Origin: Acidimicrobiales bacterium
GTDB lineage: Bacteria; Actinomycetota; Acidimicrobiia; Acidimicrobiales; Acidimicrobilacustridaceae
Reading direction: 5' to 3'
NCBI GenBank assembly: GCA_030830565.1
Contig: JAURMR010000037.1
Span: 54,923 to 118,922 of the forward strand
Length of the DNA: 64,000 nucleotides
Shown here one piece after another: positions 57,151 to 64,000 of this stretch. The stretch's first letter is position 1; each line of letters starts with the position of its first letter. The position numbers were made by a program, and so were the translations under genes. Under the pieces are notes generated by a model, which was given only the letters and a program-made list of their open reading frames with translations, searched no databases and had not been told where the DNA came from.

Positions 57151-58514
57151 GTTTCGAACCGCCCGATCAGGAGTCGGCGGATCTCCTTGCCCTCGCGCAG
57201 TCGATTGCCGACAAAGCCGGCCGTACTGAGCAGGTCGAAGCGTTCGTTGCTCGTTCGTCGTATACAACGGTCCGTGCCCATGGAGGGGAGGTTGAATCAT
57301 TTACTTCTGCGGTAAGCGCAGGCATTGGCGTTCGAGTTGTCAGCGACCACCGACAAGGTTTTGCCTGGGCCGGGACACTCGAGCCCGATGCAATCGCAGA
57401 CGCGCTGGCCGATGCACGCGACAACGCAACATTCGCTGAGCCTGACGAATGGGTAGGTCTCGCTGAACCCGATGGCGTCGCTCCCGTTCCGTTCGACGCG
57501 TTCGATCCTTCTGTTGCGTCGATGCCGGCAGATCGGAAGATCGATCTCGCGCTTGAACTCGAGCGAATGGTTCGTGCCGGCGATTCGCGAATCACTGGCG
57601 TTCGCGTCGCAACGTTTTCCGATTCTTCCTCTCGATTCGCAGTAGCAACGAGTACCGGCATCGCTGGCGCTGGGCGCGGTGCTTGGTGCTCGATGAGCGT
57701 ATTGGCGCTCGCTGAAGATGGAGACGAGACCTACACCGGTGGTGGTTCCACCGTTGGCTTTTGTCCTGATGATCTCGATCTTTCCGAAGCAGCTGACGAT
57801 GCCGTACTGCGTGCAACGAGACTTTTCGGGGCCAAACCCGTTCCTTCGCAACGTGTGACCATCATTCTTGAACCCAGAATGGCAGCGACAATTGCCGGAC
57901 TGTTGGGCTCAACCCTCACGGGCGAGCGCGTTTTGAAAGGTCGCTCACCATTCGGAGATCGGGTGGGGGAGGCAATCGCTTCGCCAATGCTCACCCTTGT
58001 TGATGACCCGACCGATCATCGCTCGTACGCCGCGGACATGTTTGATGGCGAGGGATTGGCCTGTCGTCGAAATCGACTTGTGGTTGATGGCGTCTTGCAG
58101 GGATTTCTCTATGACAGTGCGTCGGGTCGCCGAGCAGGACGACCAAGTACCGGATCAGCAGTTCGTGGAGTTTCGTCCACTCCGTCGGTTGGTTGTCAGG
58201 CGTTGGCAGTCGCTCCAGGAGCAGGAACGTTTGATTCATTGCTCGCCGAGATCGATACGGGTGTGTATTTGCAGTCGATGACTGGCTTGCATTCGGGCGT
58301 GAATCTTGTAAGCGGCGATCTCTCGGTTGGTATTGAAGGACTTATGGTTCGCAATGGTCAACTCGCTGAGCCAGTTCGCGAAGTTACTATCGCCTCAACG
58401 CTGCAACGCATGCTGCTCGACATCGTTGCGATCGGTGACGATGTCGAATGGTTGCCGGGCGGAACCGGGTGTCCAACGATTGTGATTGCGGATCTTTCGC
58501 TCGGTGGATCCTGA
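57147..58514 (+). CDS. TldE/PmbA family protein, copy 2
   Basis: Close paralogue of the upstream gene: VSDHRQGFAWAGTLEPDAIADALADARDN, LQSMTGLHSGVNLVSGDLSVGIEGLMVRNGQLAEPVREVTIAST. Confidence 0.9.
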   Translation: MSFEPPDQESADLLALAQSIADKAGRTEQVEAFVARSSYTTVRAHGGEVESFTSAVSAGIGVRVVSDHRQGFAWAGTLEPDAIADALADARDNATFAEPDEWVGLAEPDGVAPVPFDAFDPSVASMPADRKIDLALELERMVRAGDSRITGVRVATFSDSSSRFAVATSTGIAGAGRGAWCSMSVLALAEDGDETYTGGGSTVGFCPDDLDLSEAADDAVLRATRLFGAKPVPSQRVTIILEPRMAATIAGLLGSTLTGERVLKGRSPFGDRVGEAIASPMLTLVDDPTDHRSYAADMFDGEGLACRRNRLVVDGVLQGFLYDSASGRRAGRPSTGSAVRGVSSTPSVGCQALAVAPGAGTFDSLLAEIDTGVYLQSMTGLHSGVNLVSGDLSVGIEGLMVRNGQLAEPVREVTIASTLQRMLLDIVAIGDDVEWLPGGTGCPTIVIADLSLGGS

Positions 58515-58523
58515 ATCGAAGCG

Positions 58524-59537
58524 TTAGATCGTCCCGGTAATGAGTAGGCCGATGCTGGCCGCTGCAACCACGAGACGTTCCCAACCGAAGACGGCCAAAC
58601 TGCGCGTTTGAAGCCATGTGACCATCCACTTCACTGCGAGTGCAGCGAAGATGAAAGCGAACACCAAACCCACGAGTGGGTTGAGCCAGCCGTAGGCGTC
58701 AATGACTGTTGAACCGTTCGTCGCTGTCTCATAGAGCGTCGCAGCACCCAGTGTCATGAGACCGAGAAGGAAACTGAATTCGACTGCAGCAGCCAGTGTG
58801 GCGCCAACTGCTAGCGCCGCGAGGATCGTGACGAGACTGCGGCTCGTTCCCGGCCACATCGCAAGTACCTGCGCACACCCGATGATGAGCGCCTGCTTGG
58901 GTCGGAGGTGAGTGATCGAGAAGCCTGGTCGGTCAGCTTTGATTTTTGGCGCCAGATAGAGAAGAAGAAGTCCACCAACAATCCACGCGCCGATCACTGG
59001 TCCGGCGTTGAGGAGGTTGCTCTTGATGGGCTTCTCAATGGCAACACCGATGATCACTGCGGGGATGAAAGCGAGCATCAGCGAAATCAGAAGGTTTCGA
59101 CCGTCGGTGTCGCGGCCGAAGAGGCCGCGAATGATGGATTCGATGCGCTTTCGATACAGAACGAGAACGGCGAGGATCGCACCGAACTGGATTGCGATCG
59201 CATAACTGTCGGCGGCATCTTTCGTCGCGGAGGTATCCCCGATTCCCAAAATGCGCTGCGTTACGACGAGGTGTCCGGTGGAACTAATTGGGAGGTATTC
59301 GGTGATGCCTTCGACGGCGCCGAGCACCATTGCTTTCCATGAGCTCATCTGATTCTTCGCAGCAGCTTGCTCATCAGGTGTGAGTTCGCCCGATGCTGCG
59401 AGTTCAGTTGACGAAGCACGTGCGTCACTTGCGCCGGTGAATGTGTGGACGACGCCGGTGGCAAGCAGAAGAACGAGCAGAACTCCGAGAAGTCGGCCAC
59501 CGCGTCGCTTTGACTTCGTGATGGAGGGAGCGAGCAC
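58524..59537 (-). CDS. uppP: Undecaprenyl-diphosphate phosphatase with N-terminal extension
   Basis: LGAVEGITEYLPISSTGHLVV, GCAQVLAMWPGTSRSLVTILAALAVG; extra N-terminal TM and linker. Confidence 0.92.
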   Translation of the reverse strand: MLAPSITKSKRRGGRLLGVLLVLLLATGVVHTFTGASDARASSTELAASGELTPDEQAAAKNQMSSWKAMVLGAVEGITEYLPISSTGHLVVTQRILGIGDTSATKDAADSYAIAIQFGAILAVLVLYRKRIESIIRGLFGRDTDGRNLLISLMLAFIPAVIIGVAIEKPIKSNLLNAGPVIGAWIVGGLLLLYLAPKIKADRPGFSITHLRPKQALIIGCAQVLAMWPGTSRSLVTILAALAVGATLAAAVEFSFLLGLMTLGAATLYETATNGSTVIDAYGWLNPLVGLVFAFIFAALAVKWMVTWLQTRSLAVFGWERLVVAAASIGLLITGTI

Positions 59538-59578
59538 GATTCGACGCTACCGGTCTCAAACCTTCCGAGCGGTGAGGG

Positions 59579-60280
59579 TCAGTCGATGAGCGCAATGATC
59601 ACACTGCCCGAAAGAAGTGCTCGTGCGACTCCCGATGCATCGGTGAGAGTCACCCCAACGGTGGTGGATTTTTCGCTCACGGCGACGACCACTGCTCGAT
59701 CCGAGATTCTGATTGCGGGTGCACCAGGGCGGGTGGTCGAAGCGAGGACCTCAGAAGGGGCATAAAGGGTGACGTTGTCACCGACTTTTATCGGTGGTGT
59801 GCTCGCATCGGTGGGTACGGCAAAGGCAACGGAGTTCTCGTCAAGCAGTGCGGCTGATCCCGTTGCTGATCCGCCTGAGAGCCGACGTTCCAGAACTGTT
59901 TCGTCGCGGGCAATTGAGCGCGTGACGGTTCTGCCCACGGGGGAGTCAGCAACGTCAATGGGGAGGAGTGCGGCGGGTCTGTCCGTGAAGTTGATATCTG
60001 CGTCGGTGATGACACGCCCGGGTTCAAGATCTGTTGTTGCGACTGGAACGATTTTGCGATGACCCCACGCAGACGTAGCAGCATCGGCTTCGGTGAGTGT
60101 TGAAATGGTCCAACAGACAGATCCGACGGCAACGAGCGCGGTCAGCAGCCACCGGACTCGGGTGTTTTTGAAGCCTCGTCGAAGCGAATGCGGCCGCAAC
60201 GGTTGGACCTGGGAATGGCGCACGGTGGCTCCACGGACGGCACGATCAGTGGGGGAATGGCGCGACGGTAGAGACTTCAC
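59579..60280 (-). CDS. SAF-domain (CpaB/FlgA-like) protein with N-terminal TM anchor
   Basis: VRWLLTALVAVGSVCWTIS TM; VPVATTDLEPGRVITDADINFTDRP SAF-type segment. GTG start at 60280 is the likely alternative to the track start, which overlaps the FmdB gene. Confidence 0.75.
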   Translation of the reverse strand: MKSLPSRHSPTDRAVRGATVRHSQVQPLRPHSLRRGFKNTRVRWLLTALVAVGSVCWTISTLTEADAATSAWGHRKIVPVATTDLEPGRVITDADINFTDRPAALLPIDVADSPVGRTVTRSIARDETVLERRLSGGSATGSAALLDENSVAFAVPTDASTPPIKVGDNVTLYAPSEVLASTTRPGAPAIRISDRAVVVAVSEKSTTVGVTLTDASGVARALLSGSVIIALID

Positions 60281-60311
60281 CGACCTCGGGGGAGGTCCGA
60301 GCGACCTTTCC

Positions 60312-60632
60312 TTACGACGCGCTGGGCGTCGAGGAAGATGAGCTGGAGTCCGAACTTGTTGATGACGTGGTGCTCGATGAACTCGAGGAATCAGACCCAG
60401 TCGATGACGTACTTGAGGTGCTTGACGAGCTCGTTGTGCTTGAAGAACTCGATGAGCCGCGCGCGTCGTTCTTGTAGAAGCCGCTGCCCTTGAAGGCAAT
60501 GCCGACAGAACCGAACTTCTTCTTCAGCGCGCCGCCACAGGACGGGCACTCAGTGAGGGCATCGTCAGTGAAGGCCTGCTGGGCCTCAAACTCATGGCCG
60601 CAGTCTTTGCATCGGTAGTCATAGAGGGGCAT
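60312..60632 (-). CDS. FmdB family zinc ribbon protein with Ser/Thr-rich tail
   Basis: MPLYDYRCKDCGHEFEAQQAFTDDALTECPSCGGALKKKFGSVGIAFKGSGFYKND, then about 45 residues almost all Ser/Thr/Asp. Confidence 0.9.
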   Translation of the reverse strand: MPLYDYRCKDCGHEFEAQQAFTDDALTECPSCGGALKKKFGSVGIAFKGSGFYKNDARGSSSSSSTTSSSSTSSTSSTGSDSSSSSSTTSSTSSDSSSSSSTPSAS

Positions 60633-60827
60633 CGGAGGACTCCGGCGGGGCCGAGGGAGAGATGGGGGGAAGGCCAGCGGTTAGCACTCGCCTGTTGGGA
60701 CTGCCAGCATAGCGAGCCAGTGGTTCGGGCCTACAGGCGGGGAGTCTGAAGGGGACAAGGGTTGGCCCTCCCGCCTCCTACGATGTCGCCCACGTCCCCG
60801 CAGTTCCCGGTCGGACGAGGAGTCACG

Positions 60828-61706
60828 ATGTCTCGAGTTACTAAAGCAGTTATTCCCGCCGCTGGCCTTGGCACCCGTTTTCTTCCGGCCACGAAAGCGC
60901 AGCCGAAAGAGATGCTGCCCGTTGTCGACAAGCCGGCCATCCAATACGTGGTCGAAGAGGCCGTTCGTGCCGGCATCGACGACATCCTCATCATCTCGGG
61001 ACGCGGCAAGCGTTCCCTTGAGGACCACTTCGATCGAAACGTTGAACTGGAGTCCTTCTTGGCTGAGCGCGGAAAGGACGACGCGCTTGCCGAGGTGCGT
61101 AGCATCGCCGAGCTCGCCGAGATTCATTTCGTTCGTCAGGGCGAACCGCTTGGTCTCGGCCACGCAGTGTCAATTGCCCGAAAGCATGTGGGAGATAACC
61201 CCTTCGTGGTCATGCTCGGCGACGACATCATGGATGAAAGCTCCACCGTGCTTACCGACATGATCAGCGTCTACGAAGAACGAGACGCTGCAGTGGTTGC
61301 CGTCTCCGAAGTGTCGTCACGAGAAATCTCGAGTTATGGATCCATCGATCCGGAATTCATTTCCGATTCGCTCGTTCGAATGCGCGGGATTGTTGAAAAG
61401 CCTTCGCCCGAAGATGCGCCGTCGAATCTCGCGGTTATGGGCCGCTACGTCTTCACCCCAGACATTTTCGATGTACTTGCAAAGGTGTCGCCTGGCGTTG
61501 GCGGCGAAATCCAGTTGACCGACGCAATCGCCCTGCTTCTCGCTGATCACGACGTCTACGGCTGGGTGTTCAGTCATGGACGGTTCGATATTGGCAATAA
61601 GCAGGACTATCTCCGCGCCACTGTGGAACTCGCGATCGAGCGCGACGATCTCGGCCCCGAATTCCGCGCCTTCCTCATCGACCTCGTCGATACACGACTT
61701 CGGTGA
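60828..61706 (+). CDS. galU: UTP-glucose-1-phosphate uridylyltransferase
   Basis: KAVIPAAGLGTRFLPATKAQPKEMLPVVDKPAIQYVVEEAVRAGIDDILIISGRGKRSLEDHFD. Confidence 0.95.
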   Translation: MSRVTKAVIPAAGLGTRFLPATKAQPKEMLPVVDKPAIQYVVEEAVRAGIDDILIISGRGKRSLEDHFDRNVELESFLAERGKDDALAEVRSIAELAEIHFVRQGEPLGLGHAVSIARKHVGDNPFVVMLGDDIMDESSTVLTDMISVYEERDAAVVAVSEVSSREISSYGSIDPEFISDSLVRMRGIVEKPSPEDAPSNLAVMGRYVFTPDIFDVLAKVSPGVGGEIQLTDAIALLLADHDVYGWVFSHGRFDIGNKQDYLRATVELAIERDDLGPEFRAFLIDLVDTRLR

Positions 61707-62935
61707 TCGAACTCAGCGAGGCCCGCAACTACGTCCTTGCCGGATGTCGGACGAACGAGACCATCGTCGTGCCATTGAACGACGCACTTGGTTGCATTAC
61801 TGCGGAAGCGATTGTCGCAGCCGAACAAGTTCCGCCATTCGCAAACACTGCCGTTGACGGATACGCACTAATCGCTGACGATACTGCGAACGTTCCTGCC
61901 ACGTTGCGGGTGACTGGCACTGTTCGCGCTGGTATGTCCGGAGCGGATTCGCCGGTTGAGCCAGGTTGTGCCGTTCGGATCATGACCGGTGCACCTGTTC
62001 CGCCCGGAGCAACTGCCATCGTGATGGTTGAAGACACAGAAGGTTCTCCCGAAGGCGATGTCGTCGTTGTGACGGCGTCGGCCAAGCCCGGCCAACACAT
62101 TCGGCCTGCTGGCGACGATGTAAACCCCGGAGATCCAGTCATCACGGTTGGAACAGAGCTCACGCCCGCGCATCTTGGTGTGCTCGCAACGATTGGGGTC
62201 ACCCACATCGCTGTTGTGCGACGACCAATCGTCGGTGTCATTTCGACGGGCGATGAACTCGTTGACGATGGTTCGCCATTAGCGCCAGGTCAGATTCGTG
62301 ATTCGAATCGGTTGACGCTGCGAAAACTTCTCGAATCGCACGGATTCGAAACGGTTGATCTCGGTCTTGCCCGTGATGATGAGCAGGTCATCGAGGATGC
62401 AATGCGCGCTGGAGCGGAAAGTTGCGACGCGATCGTCACGACTGGTGGCGTGAGCATGGGCGACTTTGATTACGTCAAAGTCGTGCTTGATCGCATCGGC
62501 GACATGCGGTGGATGCAGATCGCAATCAAGCCGGCGAAACCACTGGCATTCGGGACACTCACTCGTTCCAATGGAACCGCCGTGCCGCTCTTCGGGCTTC
62601 CCGGTAATCCCGTCTCGTCGATGGTGAGTTACGAACTGTTTTGTCGTCCGGGATTGCGAAAAATGTCGGGATTCAGCAAAGACGATTTGGACGTGGGCAT
62701 TGTGCAGGGCGTTTTGACCGAACCTTTAAAGCGCCGATCTGACGGCAAAACCCACTTTGCTCGAGTGGTCTGCGGATGGGACGACTCGAGTTCGACATAC
62801 ACGGTGCGCTCGGCGGGCGCCCAAGGTTCACATCACATGGCAGCAATGGCCGCAGCCAACGCACTGGCCGAACTTCCCGACGGCGAAACACTTGCGGCTG
62901 GGTCCACGGTGCGCGTGCGACTCCTCCGCCCGTAA
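61703..62935 (+). CDS. moeA: Molybdopterin molybdotransferase MoeA
   Basis: PPFANTAVDGYALIADD, RIMTGAPVPPGATAIVMVEDT, GVISTGDELVDDGSPLAPGQIRDSN, TTGGVSMGDFDYVK, LFGLPGNPVSSMVSY. Confidence 0.95.
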   Translation: MIELSEARNYVLAGCRTNETIVVPLNDALGCITAEAIVAAEQVPPFANTAVDGYALIADDTANVPATLRVTGTVRAGMSGADSPVEPGCAVRIMTGAPVPPGATAIVMVEDTEGSPEGDVVVVTASAKPGQHIRPAGDDVNPGDPVITVGTELTPAHLGVLATIGVTHIAVVRRPIVGVISTGDELVDDGSPLAPGQIRDSNRLTLRKLLESHGFETVDLGLARDDEQVIEDAMRAGAESCDAIVTTGGVSMGDFDYVKVVLDRIGDMRWMQIAIKPAKPLAFGTLTRSNGTAVPLFGLPGNPVSSMVSYELFCRPGLRKMSGFSKDDLDVGIVQGVLTEPLKRRSDGKTHFARVVCGWDDSSSTYTVRSAGAQGSHHMAAMAAANALAELPDGETLAAGSTVRVRLLRP

Positions 62936-62944
62936 CCTCCTGCC

Positions 62945-63940
62945 ATGGCTGCCGAACCAACTCCGCTCGTCGACGGGTTCGGCCGCGTGCATCGTGATCT
63001 GCGCATCTCAGTCACCGATCGTTGCAACTTCCGTTGCACCTACTGCATGCCTGCAGAGGGACTCGACTGGATGGCTCGCGAAGATCTCCTCACCTATGAG
63101 GAACTCACTCGCGTGGCTCGCGTTTGTGTGGAGCGTTTCGGATTCGATGGCATCCGACTGACGGGCGGCGAACCAACGGTTCGAGCAAATCTCCCGATGC
63201 TCATCGAACAACTTTCTGCGCTTGGTGTTGATCTCTCGCTGACAACAAACGGAACAACGCTTACGAACCTTGCCCCGACTCTTGTTGCGTCCGGTCTTGA
63301 GCGAATCAACATTTCTCTCGATTCATTGCAACGTGACCGATTCGAACAAATCACCCGTCGTGATGAGCTCGACAAAGTTCTCGAAGGTATTGATGCCGCG
63401 GTCAACGCCGGCCTCGCCCCAGTAAAGATCAACTGCGTTGTGATGCGTGGTGTGAATGACGACGAAATCGTCGACTTCGCCCGCTTCGGTCGCGAACGAG
63501 GAGTCACGGTTCGATTTATTGAATTCATGCCGCTCGACGCGCAAGGTGAATGGACGAACGAACATGTCGTCACCAAAGCTGAAATCGTTGCGGCGATCGG
63601 CGAGGTCTTCCCGCTGGAACCAGTTGCAGAGCGTGAAAGCGACCCTGCGGCCCGTTGGCGCTACGTCGATGGTGGTGGCGAATTCGGCGTGATCCCGAGT
63701 GTTACCGAAGCATTCTGTGAATCCTGTGACCGCGTGCGACTCACGGCTGACGGAATGCTCCGACATTGTTTGTTTGCAACACGAGAACTTGATCTACGCA
63801 CGCTTTTGCGAAGTGGTGCGACCGATGAGGATCTCGCCAACGCAATCACGGCCGAAGTGGGCGCGAAATGGGCTGGTCATCAGATCAATCAGGTCCACTT
63901 CATCCGCCCATCACGTTCGATGAGCCAAATCGGCGGCTGA
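62945..63940 (+). CDS. moaA: GTP 3',8-cyclase MoaA (radical SAM)
   Basis: DLRISVTDRCNFRCTYCMPAEGLDWM, RLTGGEPTVR, FCESCDRVRLTADGMLRHCLF. Confidence 0.96.
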   Translation: MAAEPTPLVDGFGRVHRDLRISVTDRCNFRCTYCMPAEGLDWMAREDLLTYEELTRVARVCVERFGFDGIRLTGGEPTVRANLPMLIEQLSALGVDLSLTTNGTTLTNLAPTLVASGLERINISLDSLQRDRFEQITRRDELDKVLEGIDAAVNAGLAPVKINCVVMRGVNDDEIVDFARFGRERGVTVRFIEFMPLDAQGEWTNEHVVTKAEIVAAIGEVFPLEPVAERESDPAARWRYVDGGGEFGVIPSVTEAFCESCDRVRLTADGMLRHCLFATRELDLRTLLRSGATDEDLANAITAEVGAKWAGHQINQVHFIRPSRSMSQIGG

Positions 63941-63955
63941 CGCATCTTCCTTGAC

Positions 63956-64000
63956 TCACGAGACAAGACCGCGACGCTCACGCACGCTTCGTTCGAAGAA
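63956..64000 (-). CDS. C-terminal end of an unidentified minus-strand CDS (runs off the edge)
   Basis: Minus-strand reading ...FFERSVRERRGLVS-stop up to the window edge, convergent with moaA. Confidence 0.35.
   Translation of the reverse strand, partial: FFERSVRERRGLVS

Noticed and set aside
60281-60499. N-terminal extension of the SAF-domain ORF
   Set aside because: Overlaps the FmdB gene's Ser-rich tail region on the same strand; Arg/His/Pro-rich out-of-frame composition indicates it is not translated.
1-64000. Many long ORFs antisense or out of frame to the main genes (e.g. 4675..5364 -, 14504..15286 -, 17668..18345 -, 24319..25008 +)
   Set aside because: High-GC DNA gives long spurious ORFs; these overlap well-supported genes, lack recognisable motifs and have biased Arg/His/Ser-rich composition.
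1-64000. CRISPR arrays, rRNA, IS elements, prophage or toxin-antitoxin modules
   Set aside because: No regularly spaced repeats, transposase, integrase, phage structural genes or recognisable TA pairs were seen while reading the window.

Overview
This 64 kb window is gene-dense, high-GC chromosomal DNA from an actinobacterium; an Acidimicrobiia-like lineage is my inference from gene content only. Most of it is housekeeping and metabolic: amidase, sulfotransferase, carboxyltransferase, OYE/FadH-type reductase, GatD/MurT, bioA-bioF-bioD, QueC, ABC-F, dxs, acyl-CoA/thiolase-like metabolism, TldD/PmbA, UppP, GalU, MoeA and MoaA. I found no rRNA, tRNA, CRISPR array, phage or transposon. The regions most worth follow-up are: (1) a cobalamin riboswitch leading an operon of a wall/membrane-anchored DUF4430/transcobalamin-C-like protein plus ECF T, fused A-A' and S components (a candidate B12 uptake system); (2) nearby, an excisionase-type HTH fused to a cobalamin-binding module with the CarH-like W-x9-E-H motif, its own upstream palindrome, and separation from the bio operon by an intrinsic terminator; (3) a double-DUF35 protein with two thiolase-fold proteins that both seem to lack the catalytic Cys and GHP motif; (4) a MinD/ParA-like ATPase paired with a tail-anchored beta-repeat protein; (5) a two-component system divergent from low-complexity secreted proteins, ApbE and a ferric-reductase-like membrane protein, with no visible flavinylation substrate; (6) TldD followed by two tandem PmbA paralogues; (7) two mutually exclusive hairpins just upstream of an NfuA-like gene. 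All calls come from reading the sequence and ORF translations; no database search was run.
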